The translations under genes and the position numbers were made by a program. This document shows positions 11,701 to 61,850 of a DNA stretch of 64,000 bases, in pieces. The stretch covers positions 17,085,288 through 17,149,287 of the forward strand of contig CM036251.1 in NCBI GenBank assembly GCA_020698575.1, in the 5' to 3' direction. Each line of letters opens with the position of its first letter. The first letter of the stretch is position 1. The DNA is from Bostrychus sinensis. Lineage: Eukaryota > Chordata > Actinopteri > Gobiiformes > Eleotridae. The notes beneath the pieces were generated by a model. That model made no database searches. It was not told the origin of the DNA and saw nothing but the letters and a program-made list of their open reading frames with translations.

Positions 11701-13199
11701 GATTAGATTAACTTTAGCAGACTTTGGATTAAGATTGTGGCCATCTCACTTCTAATCCAGTTAACCAGTGACTACTGTGTGGATTACACAAGAAAATGAG
11801 AGTTGACACTTGGCTAATGGATACCAAGACACTTACACACAACACTGTTTACCCCTCACTCATTGTCTTTACTGCATTACTCCTGCACACACTTGTATCA
11901 TAAAAAGATGCAGTCCTAATAACAACATTGTCTTCTGTTGTTTTTTGTAGGTTATTGTCACAACTCCTATGGAGATGTTGAAAATCCAGCTCCAAGATGC
12001 TGGGCGTATCGGTAAGAGGAAATGAACTGCAGATGGTGGACAGTACAGAATGGAGGGGCTGTAAAATGGAAATACAGTGGCCTCGTGTGTCCGTTTACAA
12101 AATCACAACATCTTTCTCATTGTTTCCTGTTGTTGTTCTGTTCACAACATACCACAGCATTCTTGTACTTCTAATTTGATTCAGCTTGATTCAGTAAATT
12201 TATTAACAAATTCACCCTATTGTTAAAGCTTTCTTTTCTCTTTTCAATGACTGTAGTACTTCCAATACAAGTTGCTGCTGTTATGGTGGTTAAACTAAAT
12301 GGCAATAACTGCATACTTAGGAAATGCAGCACTGTATTTTATAAAGTCTTATATTTCCTGGAAATCACATTATTACATTTGATAAATCATATTATGTTTT
12401 TTTTTTTTGTTTTTTTAGCTGCTCAGAGGAAACTGATGCCAGAGACAGTAGCAGCAGGCACTGTGGAGACCAAGTCCCCAACAGCCATGCAGATCACTAG
12501 ACAATTACTAAGGGAAAAGGGTATCGCTGGGCTGTATAAAGGCCTTGGTGCCACATTGCTAAGGTAAGAGGTTCAGGCTGTTATTGTATTTTTGGGTCAA
12601 CAAGATTTTCTAATTTTGTTCTTGTTTTGATCCTTTTAGAGACGTGCCCTTCTCCATCATCTATTTCCCACTTTTCGCCAACCTTAATAATCTGGGTAAA
12701 AGAGGCGCTGAGGGACCTGCTCCTTTCTATGTGTCATTTGTATCCGGCTGCATTGCAGGGAGCACAGCTGCAGTTGCTGTTAACCCTGTTGATGGTAAGC
12801 ACTGTAAACTTTTGTAAAGAGATGGGTGCACCAGTGGCTGATGCTGTGCTAAGCTGAGCTGTGTGTTTCAGTGATAAAAACTCGTCTGCAGTCTCTGACC
12901 CGAGGCAGTACAGAAGACACATACACCGGAGTGGGTGACTGTATCAGGTAACCTCATTATGTCCTTACCTCTGCTCTCTGTGTGTGCCTCTTCATACATA
13001 TACCACTGGTGTGCTTACTTTCAGTAATGGCCTTTATTTGCCTTTCAGTAAAATTATGCGTAATGAAGGTCCAACAGCCTTTCTGAAAGGAGCCTACTGT
13101 CGAGCCCTGGTCATTGCACCGCTGTTTGGTATTGCCCAGGTGGTCTACTTCCTGGGTGTGGGTGAATATATCCTCAGCTTCTTGCCTAAAAACAAATAA
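8740..13199 (+). CDS. slc25a22: SLC25A22, mitochondrial glutamate carrier 1 (complete, ten coding exons)
   Basis: Coding exons are 8740-8759, 8862-8987, 9598-9653, 9889-9979, 10941-10995, 11951-12011, 12419-12563, 12640-12794, 12872-12947 and 13049-13199. They total 936 nt, that is 311 residues and a stop. All junctions are GT-AG and phases agree. The protein is a three-repeat mitochondrial carrier with signatures PIDLAKTR (28-35), PMEMLKIQ (122-129) and PVDVIKTR (234-241). The start MADKQI, the block [20 protein letters not shown] (61-80) and KGAYCRALVIAPLFGIAQVV (275-294) point to SLC25A22 rather than SLC25A18. It imports glutamate with H+ across the inner mitochondrial membrane; human loss causes early epileptic encephalopathy. 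The human protein is 323 residues as I recall. The shortage lies in the matrix loop at about 139-160. Whether this is the teleost a or b copy is not resolved. Confidence 0.97.
8862..8987 (+). CDS. slc25a22: slc25a22 coding exon 2, first carrier signature
   Basis: The acceptor TTCTTCAG is at 8861; the donor AT|GTATGA is at 8988. It encodes residues 7-49. The first helix contains GGIAGLIG, and the signature FPIDLAKTRLQ follows. It ends in phase 2 within Met49, so reading on past 8987 is intron. Confidence 0.96.
8988..9597 (+). other. slc25a22 intron 2 with a retroelement fragment
   Basis: A 610-bp intron. Positions 9361-9535 are repeat-derived (see that entry). The rest is AT-rich with no other feature. 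Confidence 0.8.
9361..9535 (+). mobile_element. 3' end fragment of a non-LTR retrotransposon-like repeat
   Basis: It reads AGGAAGACCAAAGAAGAG, then an ATGTAATGAAAGAAGATG block, then GCGGAGGATAGGGTTGTATG. It ends CAGATGATTTACTGTGGTGACCC and a purine-rich AGAAGA tail. This is the usual tail of a fish LINE-like repeat, and its last ~30 bp resemble the end of family A. It is a short, broken fragment. Confidence 0.55.
9598..9653 (+). CDS. slc25a22: slc25a22 coding exon 3
   Basis: The acceptor CACTTTCAG is at 9597; the donor G|GTCAGT is at 9654. It encodes residues 49-68 ([19 protein letters not shown]), the matrix helix and EGxxxxYRG motif of repeat 1. Confidence 0.96.
9889..9979 (+). CDS. slc25a22: slc25a22 coding exon 4
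   Basis: The acceptor CCTCCTAG is at 9888; the donor GG|GTAAGG is at 9980. It encodes residues 68-98 ([20 protein letters not shown] and the following FFRHHLAKDG), the second transmembrane helix with its conserved TPEKAIK. Confidence 0.96.
9980..10940 (+). other. slc25a22 intron 4
   Basis: A 961-bp AT-rich intron. A run of about 21 T (10909-10929) sits directly before the acceptor TTTTTGCAG and serves as an extreme polypyrimidine tract. Nothing else is recognised. Confidence 0.8.
10941..10995 (+). CDS. slc25a22: slc25a22 coding exon 5
   Basis: It encodes the end of Gly98 to Gln116 (KLTLLKEMLAGCGAGTCQ), the start of carrier repeat 2. The donor CAG|GTGAGT is at 10996, phase 0. Confidence 0.95.
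10996..11950 (+). other. slc25a22 intron 5 with a family B repeat
   Basis: A 955-bp intron. About 11365-11500 holds a degenerate family B fragment. The rest has no recognisable feature. Confidence 0.75.
11365..11500 (+). repeat. Family B interspersed repeat fragment
   Basis: It reads GTCCAGAGTGTAGTAATCAC, then GGAATGGTCTCCAGCCACCC, then GCAGAAGATGAATG. This is a decayed form of the widespread fish repeat whose intact copies read GTCCAGGGTGTACCCCGCC...GGGATAGGCTCCAGC. Related pieces in the window lie near 44975, 55440, 60650 and 63700. Confidence 0.55.
11951..12011 (+). CDS. slc25a22: slc25a22 coding exon 6, second carrier signature
   Basis: The acceptor TTTTTTGTAG is at 11950; the donor G|GTAAGA is at 12012. 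It encodes residues 117-136 (VIVTTPMEMLKIQLQDAGRI). The second signature has Glu124 and Lys127 but Gln129 where the basic residue usually stands; I recall the same in human SLC25A22 and SLC25A18. Confidence 0.96.
12012..12418 (+). other. slc25a22 intron 6
   Basis: A 407-bp intron ending in a T-rich tract before TTTTTTTAG at 12418. An open frame runs from 12220 into exon 7, but its intronic part has no protein similarity I know and no need to be coding. Confidence 0.8.
12419..12563 (+). CDS. slc25a22: slc25a22 coding exon 7
   Basis: It encodes residues 137-185: the variable matrix loop (AAQRKLMPETVAAGTVETKS), then TRQLLREKGIAGLYKGLGAT and LLR. The donor AG|GTAAGA is at 12564. The loop is shorter than in the human protein and explains the length difference. 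Confidence 0.96.
12640..12794 (+). CDS. slc25a22: slc25a22 coding exon 8
   Basis: It encodes residues 185-236, from RDVPFSIIYFPLFANLNNLG to AGSTAAVAVNPVD. It covers transmembrane helix 4, the cytosolic loop and helix 5, ending one base after the Asp of the third signature. The acceptor TCCTTTTAG is at 12639; the donor G|GTAAGC is at 12795. Confidence 0.96.
12872..12947 (+). CDS. slc25a22: slc25a22 coding exon 9, third carrier signature
   Basis: It completes PVDVIKTRLQ (234-243) and continues to residue 262 (RGSTEDTYTGVGDCIS). The acceptor TGTGTTTCAG is at 12871; the donor AG|GTAACC is at 12948. Confidence 0.95.
13049..13199 (+). CDS. slc25a22: slc25a22 last coding exon
   Basis: The acceptor TGCCTTTCAG is at 13048; TAA is at 13197-13199. 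It encodes residues 262-311, including NEGPTAFLKGAYCRALVIAP and helix 6, with a lysine-rich end (LPKNK). An open frame starting at 12984 overlaps it in frame, but its first part is intron. Confidence 0.96.
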
Positions 13200-14336
13200 G
13201 AAGCGACTCCTCTCTGCCTTCCCCTTCCATAATGCATTATGGTCAACTGCGTAAGGATTCATCTCAGTTTACTACAAGTAATTGGGTCAGGAATGACCAT
13301 TTAGTCCATTTTATTTCTGTTGATGAATGTGGAAATATTTTAGGAGGGATCTTTTGTTTGCCAAGCTGCTTGCGTGGTGGCCCACGACATTCCAGGAAGC
13401 AGGCTCAGCCAGCTCTCTGGAAAAGAAGCCACAATTATCAGTTTTAAAGGAAGTTTGCTTAATGATGATATGATTTGGTTTATGAAGAGTTTTAAATATG
13501 ATTGTCACTACCACAGTAGCCCTTGGTTGCTGCAGTTCTGCACACTTAACCTATTTTTATCAAAGAGCATTAGGCTCAATGAGCAAAGATAATCTAGATA
13601 TTATACATTGTAACTATCATATATGTACAAATCATACTGGAATATATATATATTTAAACTTTTAAATTTATTAGATTATCTACAGATCTATTTATTGAAT
13701 CTCCCTTACCTTAAAGTCTTACAAAGCAAAAGGTGTCTTATCAAGACAAAGTACTGGGAATGTGTTATTATGATACCAGCACACCCTCTAAGATCTTTCC
13801 TTAGAAGCCACATCCCTTCCTGTAAGTGGTTGTAACAAACTCAGCCATGAAGGATCAGGCTGACTTTAATTGCCTTGGCTTTTTAAGTAGATCAGGTTCC
13901 ATCTGATATTTAGTTCTACCACAATGGTTTGACTGTTTTGCCTTTCTAAAAGTAGCCCCAAAGACTATAACACTGAAAGACATTACACAATATCTGGGCA
14001 TTACAAGTATAAATCAGATGGGCTCAAGTTTATCAGTAAATGGTACTACACTGATTATAAAAGTTTGAAAATAATATTGTTATACTTTTGGTCACGCCCC
14101 ATTTGGTGATGTCTCAGCAGGGATTATCTTTCATGCCTGATAAAAAAAATCCTGCTGTGATGTGACCGATTGAATCGAGGCCAAAGGAAAGTTTATGTTC
14201 AAAAGCACTGTCAATTTTATGGTCTGAGTTGTGTAGTTGAAAGCGTCTACAGCCATTTTACTTTTGATCAAAGTGCATGTAGATATTTGGTGACACAACT
14301 CTCTGAGGCATCAGTACAGTCAGACATTGTGGAGCT
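13200..14336 (+). other. slc25a22 3'UTR and flank
   Basis: AT-rich sequence after the stop with no gene. No AATAAA appears in this stretch, so the poly(A) site is either non-canonical (AGTATAAA near 14007) or further out. See the AATAAA at 17006. Confidence 0.45.
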
Positions 14337-14337
14337 G

Positions 14338-14808
14338 CACCGATCAGACATAGTATTATGACCACTGACAGGTGAAGAACATAACACAGATTATCTCTTC
14401 ATTGTGGCACCTGTTCTGCAGCAAGTGAATACTTTGTCCTCAAAGTTAATGTATTAGAAGCAGGAAAATGGGCAAGTGAGGATTTTAGTTTGACTGGGTC
14501 AGAGTATCACCAAAACCACAGGTCTTGTGGGGTGGTCAGACTGCTCCAAAGAGGGAACAGTTATGTGCCGGCAACAGGTGATGGAGGGGTGGAGTGAAGG
14601 CTGGTTGGTGTGCTCAGATCCAACTGATGGGTTACTCTAGCTTAAATTGCTGAAGAAGTTAATGCTGGTTTTGATGGAAAGTTGTCAGAATACACAGTGC
14701 ATTGCAGTTTGAAACATCTAAGGATGCATATTATGCAGGTGATCATAACACATAACATTATCACCACCAATAATAGGTAGGTGGTTATAATGTTTTGCCT
14801 GATCGGTG
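14338..14808 (+). mobile_element. Tc1-like element, internally deleted, copy 1
   Basis: The ends are CACCGATCAGACATAGTATT (left) and TTTTGCCTGATCGGTG (right), which are inverted. TA follows the right end; the left flank has drifted to TG. The interior keeps pieces of a Tc1-like transposase gene in + orientation, around 14535-14700, but is far shorter than a full element of this family. Several stops break the frame. It lies between slc25a22 and syt7. Confidence 0.78.
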
Positions 14809-14811
14809 TAT

Positions 14812-17005
14812 AGCAAATTAGCATCCCTTTGTTTTACATTTTATTATTGTTTACAGTTTACACTTTAATTTCATAAAATGTGTCAGAACTTGAATTTAGT
14901 GGCAGGACCCAAAGAGCTAAAGTCTTTTTGTTTTTATCCGAAAATTGAACCAATGTGAAGTGAAGTGTTGTATGAAATGACCAAACATCTTTTCTGCTTT
15001 GCTCTGTGGTTTTATTTGCTTTAAGCCTCCTATCGTATCTAGTTTATGCATCACAATACTAAAGCCCTGCCATCGTCGGAGATCAAGGTGACTTTGATGT
15101 GTACTGTCCAATCACATTCCTCCCTCGCTCCCACATTTTAACAAACTCATTAGTAGTGTTGTTGTTGCACTTTAGATATTCAATGCAACAGTTGTTTTAT
15201 CATTTGTGGGAGTGAGATCTAATTACCAATATTCATTTCTAGATAGGCAGAATAGCACTATATATTTGTATGTGTTGTTTTTTTTTGTGTGTCAAAGTGT
15301 CCACCTTAACTACATTGTACATATGCAGTCGATATGAAGGTTATGTTTTGTTTTATTTTGAATTTAATGTTTGTTTTGTATGTGATGGCTTATTTGCACA
15401 CCTACCTCTCCAGGCCCCCCAACACGATCCATATTGTGGTGACTTTATGTTGTAGACGTGTGGACATATCAATTGAGGGAACAGTTAATGCAAGCATCAT
15501 TTTAATCCAGATGCAGTGTATCAATTTTATAGTATGCTAAAAGAAACACTAACAGTAACAGTTTGATTGGAGGTGCCATTTCTTCAATGCTATTAGTAAA
15601 TCCATCTGCCAGTTTGTTGGTTTTATTCAAGGACCAAATGAAGCATGAGATAGAATGGGCAAATTCTTCTCAAGTCATGCTGGATAAGCTTTAGCACTAC
15701 TCACCACCCTGGGCCAAGCCAACAGGCACTGTAAATTTAACATCTGTCCCTCTGAATGGTGCTTTTTTATGAGGTAGCTGCAATATGGTGACCAAGGAAA
15801 CTCGTGTGAATTTCAGCATTATATTTTATGTCTTAAAGTGAAAGCCATAGGTCAGGAGGGACAACTGAACTGTTAGATACTGACTGGCACCTCTGGACAG
15901 GATGACACTTGACAGCTGAGCCATAAAAACATGGCAAAAGTCCTGCCTATTATTCAAGTGAGCTCATTTACCTTACAGGTTTGTGTATTTTTTTGACTTT
16001 GTAATTGCCAGTTCATCTCATTTATGTGGTTGTTGTGATCATAATGCCGACTTTATGTGAGATAAATGCTATGAGTTTGTGATTCTGATCATTTCCTTGT
16101 TCTCAAATTTAGTTGTTCTGTAATTTGGTTGACTCTTGAAAAGTGCTGTGAAAGTTATTTTGGTCGAGCCGTGCGTTTCTGCTGACCTTGTGTATTGGTT
16201 TTGTATGTGTGCGTGTCTGTGTTGTAGTTGATGTGTAGATGTGCACAGCTGTATTTCTCTCTGATTGTCAGTACAATGTTCTCTTCTCTCTCCCTTTCCA
16301 TCTGTCAGAGGGACACCAAATTACTGACTTTAGAGTATATACAATCAAAGAAAGCACAAGAGTTTTAGGCACAAGAGACCACTCGGCCCGCTTCTGTAAA
16401 AGGTCTGTGGATAGGAAGCCTGACTTTGAAAAACTATGCCCTGCTTTTGGATTCTGGCACTTATTTTAAAAGCCAAATGAGTTGGGCATTAGAAGGTTAA
16501 TCTGTGAAAAGGGCTGAGACAACAGGTCATTGGTACATGTATATTGCCTACATATTATGAATCAGATATACTAAGAATGTAACTTAGATATAAGATGTAT
16601 TATTAATATAGTGAAGAGTTTATTACACTTTCATTGAAGGATATGTGCTTTACACTCACTGAAAATATGAACCAGCTCACTGATATGCAATAATTCACAA
16701 AACACCTACAAACAAATACCCTTCAAACACATTGAACAGCACCTGTGAATCACATAATACAGTCTGTGAATAATGCAACTGGGGAGCGTACAGGCTTGTT
16801 GGGGAATTGAGCTTTCTTAGCGCCTTGTGTTCTCGTCCTCCAAGAGGAACAGTGCATTATAGCACTTTAATCAAGGGCCCCCACCCTGTTGTCCAGATGA
16901 AGAAGATGTTTGGAGACAATTTGTGGTGGGCCACTCAGCTGTCTAAGACATTGTTTACAATGCAATGGAAAAAAATATTGTGTTCTCTGTCACAGTTTGC
17001 TGTTC
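14812..17005. other. Intergenic or distal 3'UTR sequence
   Basis: About 2.2 kb of AT-rich sequence with no protein-like frame, tRNA or clear transposon. If the poly(A) signal at 17006 belongs to slc25a22, this is part of a long 3'UTR. Confidence 0.4.
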
Positions 17006-17011
17006 AATAAA
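17006..17011 (+). terminator. AATAAA with GT/T-rich downstream sequence
   Basis: The hexamer is followed within 20-60 nt by CTCCTGTGTG and a long T tract (17041-17068), a good poly(A) context on the + strand. It lies 3.8 kb past the slc25a22 stop. It may be that gene's distal site or belong to an unseen transcript. Confidence 0.3.
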
Positions 17012-17159
17012 CTCACGGTCCCTATCCTGGCTCCTGTGTGTTTTTTTTTTTTTGTTTGTTTTTTTTTTTGTCGAGTGTTACACACATCGCAGTTGTGCTT
17101 TCAAGGTCTAGTAGTCTTGTGGCAAAGTACAAAAGAACTGCCATGGCTTCTTTCATCTC

Positions 17160-17375
17160 TAATCGTGCTGTGAATGGTGAGTTTGTGTTGTGACAAACAG
17201 GAGGAAGGCTGGAGCTCCTCGGGGCACAGACAGTAGTAACGTTGTGGAACCACAAGGTGTCACTGTCGGGCCGCAAAAGGAGCTGGGCGCGCGGGGTGAC
17301 TGGGAAACTGTCTGCTGTACTACAGGTGAGCTGTGTGCACGAGCTCGGGCGGGGTGGCACTAAATCACGCGCTTG
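17160..17375. promoter_or_regulatory. GC- and CpG-rich island between slc25a22 and syt7
   Basis: It contains GTAACGTTG, CTGTCGGGCCGC, GGGCGCGCGGGG and GAGCTCGGGCGGGG, against an AT-rich background, and a consensus donor CAG|GTGAGC at 17325. It could be a distal promoter or an untranslated exon (for syt7 or a non-coding RNA), or an unmethylated enhancer. No protein-coding signal. Confidence 0.35.
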
Positions 17376-20300
17376 GTGTGAGTGCCTGTCTACCTGGCTT
17401 ACCTCATGTTAGAGTGATACAGGCACACAGCTTCTTCTAACCATTATGCTGTCTTTGACACAGAAGATGGCCACATTATTTATGTGTGCACTGCATGATA
17501 AGGATATGTAAATGTGTTTAAGTGGACTTGCCCCTGAGGCGCTGGGGTCTGTAAATCCTGGATGCATGTTTCAGCAGAATTGCTGTTGTGACAGAGATTT
17601 ATTCATTATTAATCTCCAGCTGTTTGTTATGAATTCAGCATTACCCTTTATAGCATTAGAATCCTGGGTGCTATTCTGGAGCCCCTGCAGCATAATTGCA
17701 TCATAACATCTTCATATAACCCTGCTCTCTCACATACACGGATACAGAGTCAGATCTATATGTCTGTCTTTGTATTCAGATCTGAGTTCAGTTGGCATCA
17801 CATTTCACATTGTATTTGGTGTCTCTTGAAGAGGCTCCTTTCAGCAGACAATCTACTCCAGTGTTTACACACACAGCAGATCAGCCAAAGGCTCAGTTTA
17901 CAATGACAAGACTTTGAAACATAGAAACGAGGACCACTGTTCTCATTTCAGATCCTTTTTAATGTGCCATGACTTAAGCTCCACCAGGAACTATTAATAG
18001 CCTTTGTGCTTTTTAGCAAGAGGCTTTGGGAGGTGGAGGAAAGGTAGTGTAAGTTGTGCAGATGATGGAGGGAGGACAAATGAAAAGGTGGAGACAGTAA
18101 AGGGCCATCGACAGAAAGAGCTGGAGGAAGAGAGGAGTGCTGCTGATGTGTATATAGGTCACTAAATCAATGTGAATCAGGTTTTTGAAGGGGAGAGAGG
18201 GGGGGTATTTATAGATACCATTGGAGACAGATGCATCAGTGACAGGCACAACGATGCTGGGAGCACAAGAGGGGAAATCTGGGAACAGACACCCGCTAAA
18301 TGAGTCTTCGGAGAATTCCTCTAACAAATGGCCAAAGATTCTCAATCGTGAACAAAATAGCGCCGGGTAGAGAGAAAAACAAATATAATCAGATGGAAAT
18401 TACTGCAGGATGCTTTGAGCAAATGACCTTCTCAGCTCTATTGACAAAATGCAGACGGACTGTTAGTTGGTTTCACAAACGCACCAAGCATTTGCATCTA
18501 CAGTGCATCTCTACACATATCCCATTGAACTGCGATCTGTGATATCAGCACGGCACATAATTGAATAGAATATTAACTTTCTATTTTGCAGACTTGGTGA
18601 GCCTGCATACAGTGCCACGAGAGCCACTAGAAACACTTTCAGGGTCTAATAAAACACGGCAGAGGAAAGGGGTGCATTGTAAAACCAAGAGGTCAAAGGT
18701 TATTGTCTGTAACTGCTCTTGAATTATGCTTTTTATATGTTTGATCCACTCATATAATTGAACAAATATCCTTCAGATGGTCCAATTGAGATGATTACTT
18801 ATGTTAGCCTCTTAGGGCTTATTCCATTTATTTTACAATGTCCATGTCTGAGGCAACCAGTGAGAAATTTGAACATAAATTGTCATTTTCTCTGAGAAAG
18901 AAGTAAAATAATTGAAGAAATTGTTTTAAATTGCCTTTCTACTGACTGCCTCTAGGACTAAGTCAAGGTCATGGACAAATTGTTCCTTCTCCACTTACAG
19001 GGGGCTCTGCTTGTGTTCGCTGAGAGACAGCCTGAATACCGAGTGGTAAAAAATAATCAACAACTCCATTCAGCATGTAATTTAGAGCATATTTGCATAG
19101 CAGCCACATCACCTTGCATCAAAACCTGCTTGAGGTTACACCCAATTACTCCCTAAGAGCTCTTAATCTCTGGCCTCTGCCTAATAACGTGCTCAATTAA
19201 CTCAATCTGACTGGCCTTTGTGAAGAACATATAGACAGCGTGCATGATTTTGAATGAATTAGTTTAGATTTTTATTTATTTACTGACATAAAAACAGAGT
19301 TGAACAAATTGACTTGTTGCAATGTGTCACTCAGACTGCATAATTGATTAATCAAAGTCAAATTCATGAGTGCACCCGGGTGTTGTTTGAGTAATTGAAG
19401 GTAGAAGAGCCAGTCTACTTTGAATTAGTCACTTTGAAGTGCACAATTTTACACCGTATGACCCCAACTAATTAGACAGCACTGTTACCTAACATGTCCC
19501 TCACATAATCTGATATTTTTGATGTCCAACGCTGTTTTGCCTCATACACTTCATAAATAATTGTAAAAAATTGAGATAAAATGTGTCTATACCATTAAGA
19601 CGCTGCAGGGAAGGGCTAATTTGGCACCATAATTGGACTGAAAATAGAACCGAGAGTGTAAAATTGTGCATAAAGACAAGTTTGCACCAAAGTTTACTGA
19701 GTATGTGACTGTTACTAAGAGAAAATCTTCTTGTTGACAGTCAGCCAGCCACCCACACAATCTCAGAATACACTGTATCAGCACAGTCTAGCTCACTTTT
19801 TTTTCCAAGTTTACCGTCATACAAATTCATACACAATATCAGATTTACTAACATCAGGACACAGTGTATTAGTAAATGTATTGTTATTGCAATAAAACTG
19901 TATCTCAGTAAAGTTCAGGTCTTCCATCGATCTGAGACACATGGTCAGAAAAGTTGTCTGGAGCCTTAAATCAAATGATGATATCACCAATTGAAAAATG
20001 AATTAAGTGATCATAATTTAGTACTAATTCAGTCTTTAGTAAGTAAGTAAGTAAGTCTATTTTTAGACTAGAGGCTTGTATCACTTCATGAATTCAATCT
20101 GACCTTTTACTGTGTCTATTGATAAAAAAAAAAAGCTATAAAACTTTATAAAGAGAATCCAAATATCGCAGTTTATTTTGTTATTACTATATTGAATATA
20201 GTTTAGGATTTGCATGTTTAACACGACTAAATAGTGGACTAAACCAAGAGTAAACATGAGGCAAACTATTCAAAGCCAAGACTATACGGTTTAATGACCT

Positions 20301-20385
20301 TGTAGACCAAATCGGTGTACTGAGTTAATGAAAAGTCCTTTAATGCCACTTCGCAAAACAGCTGCAAAAGTCACTTCTGCCCATC
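17376..20385. other. Intergenic sequence upstream of syt7
   Basis: No gene is recognised. An (AAGT)n-type run lies at 20040-20056 and an A tract at 20124-20134. The stretch 19130-19400 has several TAATTA/ATTGATTAAT-type homeodomain cores in low-repeat sequence and might be a conserved element, which cannot be tested here. Confidence 0.45.
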
Positions 20386-20648
20386 GTGCCCAGTCTGAGC
20401 CGCTGTAGTTATCGTCAGAGAAAGAGAGAGGAGATAGGGAGCGAGGCAGGGAGGGAGGAGGAGGAGGAGGGGGGCGCGAGAGTGGCACAGTGGTTCGCCT
20501 ACCTATCCGCTGCACGCTCGGAGGAGAGAGGAGCGGCTGCTGAGGAGCGCCACACAACAATAAACAGCTACTACTATACGCACGGAGTAGGACACGAGAA
20601 ACCACAACACAACAACGCCATCGTCGCCTCGGGAGTCAACTCACAGCC
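20386..20648 (+). promoter_or_regulatory. syt7: syt7 promoter-proximal region and 5'UTR
   Basis: A GA-rich run (20417-20470: GAGAGAGGAG, GGGAGGGAGG, (GAG)n) is followed by CpG-rich sequence up to the ATG at 20649. No TATA box is evident, which fits a dispersed neuronal promoter. The start context is CACAGCCATGT. The exact cap site is not visible. Confidence 0.6.
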
Positions 20649-59784
<39,136 letters not shown>

Positions 59785-60639
59785 GTGAGTGTACACAAGC
59801 ACACACACATGGACAGGTATAGCGTTTATTGATCACAGTTCCTTAAGGATTGCAGTGTTCAAAAGGACAAATAAAACACAAATGTTAATATTATGGCTGT
59901 TAAGATATTATTGTTGTACCACACAGTAACTAGAAGCACTCCAGGAGCACAGACCTCCATCAAGGCATTACATTTTCACTCTGTATCAGTGTCTGTGATC
60001 CAGATCTACACCCAAAAAGCAATAAGTTGTTCCTTTACTGACTGACTCTCTCTACGGACCATACACAGATGACTTATTTTTAACCTTGTTTTGATTGTGA
60101 CAACCTGTAACTAAAAATCTTCACAGAGATGTTTACTGACCCCTTATAGTTAGTTATAGAAGTTACTATCTTTGTGCCAGCTGGGATTGGAAACTGGAGA
60201 GAGTAACTGTGCTAATGCTAATTGACCCTATCTTGCAATTGTAAAGAATCTAATAAAAAACTTTTTTCAGGGAAAAAAGTCACAAAATATAATTCTTCCA
60301 TGGTCCATTACTGACCTTTTCTGCAAATTATTTTAAATTTTGACCATTACTTTTAAGTTAACAAACAAACCAACCAGGGATTATTATCATAGGATGCTCC
60401 TGTGGGAGTGAAGGTCGCTACGCAAAGCTTCCTGTTCAAATTAGGTATTCTATGTCTGTCTTTTTGCCTTATAATTCTGGTCCTGTTATCTTTATTGAGC
60501 CCCCTTTCACTGATAGCACATTAATCTAACTCATCTATCGTCTGTTGTCACTGGAGGACCCTATTACTAGCTGTGGGACCATCCCCACATTCAGAGAGAA
60601 TTAGCCTAGTGTATACACACTGTTTTGTTGAAGAAAAAC

Positions 60640-60735
60640 CTATCCATCATGCCATGCCAGCTGCACACAGAAAGGCCCTGCACCTCCGTGTTGTGAGGCA
60701 CCAGGGCTAATCCCTTTGCCACTGTGCAGCTACTG
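60640..60735. repeat. Family B-like scrap
   Basis: CACACAGAAAGGCCCTGCAC, TTGTGAGGCACCAGGGCTAA, GCCACTGTGCAGC resemble the tail of intact family B elements (GAGGCAACAGTGCTAACC-GCCACTGTGC). Confidence 0.5.
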
Positions 60736-61850
60736 GATTAAACAGCATTCCCTGAGAAATAAGAGAAAAATGATTGACTGGTGTTATTGTCATAGTACAT
60801 TTAAAGATGGTATTTCAATGTTCAATCTTTCTGTGTTTTTTAAGAACTAGAATAATGAGCTTTAAATATGGTCTCTGATCTGATGATTTGATGTTTTCAC
60901 AGTATTGTACGGTAAAATCTACTACCTAGTCTCATTTCATATCTTTTATTTGTCTGTGTATTTTTTAATCAATATTAGGCAATTAGTTTTTTTAGTGTCA
61001 GTTTTACAGAATTTTTCTGCCGCGTACAGATACAACTTCCTAATTTCATACCTTGATACTTTCTTTTGGCTCCACAAATAATTCTACAGCTTCCAAGGCC
61101 TATTATAAGTTTACACTGGTGATGCCAATTTTATAGCACTATTCTGTCTATTACTATTAGTCTCTCGTATTAATGAAGATGTATGATTGCAGTAAGGCTG
61201 AGTGTTAGTGACCAGCGTCTGGACTAATTCTTCACTGAGCTCAAAGTCTGCCCCTACATTAATAAAGTGTGCTGATACAGTGTCAGTATCAGTCCACTCA
61301 TTGAGGAGAATCAGAGCACAAACCCGAGCAGTCTGACCTCCGGTAGAGGGCATGTCATTGTGATTATGTGCTATGAAATGTGATTGATTAAAGGGAGGGA
61401 ACCAGTCATTAGCCAGACAGAGCAGTGCAGCCCAGTCCCACTCCACTTCACTGACTCTTTTACATTTGCATGCCTTTAAAGGTAATTGATTTGTGATTCA
61501 TCTTGAGCTTGTAAGAACACTGCTCACCTGTTTCAAGTCAATGTCGACACAAACTCTTTTTTTGTCTCCATTGCTTTGAAACATCTTGGCAGAAGTGGAA
61601 GAAATACTCCAGTTCTGTACTCATGTGAAAGTACTGTTATTGCAATATTTGTAAAGTATAAGTAAAAGTATTCGGCAAAATCATACTTGAGTAGAGGTAG
61701 AAAGTACTGAGTGTAAAGTTTACTCAAGCAGAAAGTACTTATTGATACTACCAACTCTAGCACTACTACTACTATTACTGCATCTCTAGTGCTACCACTA
61801 ATAATACCACCACTGCTCTTACTACTACTAACACTATTATTACTAATTCT

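Noticed and set aside
20291..20605. 104-codon - strand frame with a Pro run over the syt7 5' region
   Set aside because: The Pro run is the complement of GA/G-rich promoter DNA.
61340..61352. Third CTCF site (CCGGTAGAGGGCA)
   Set aside because: It has a mismatch at a highly constrained A and another at the flank; too weak beside the two full matches.
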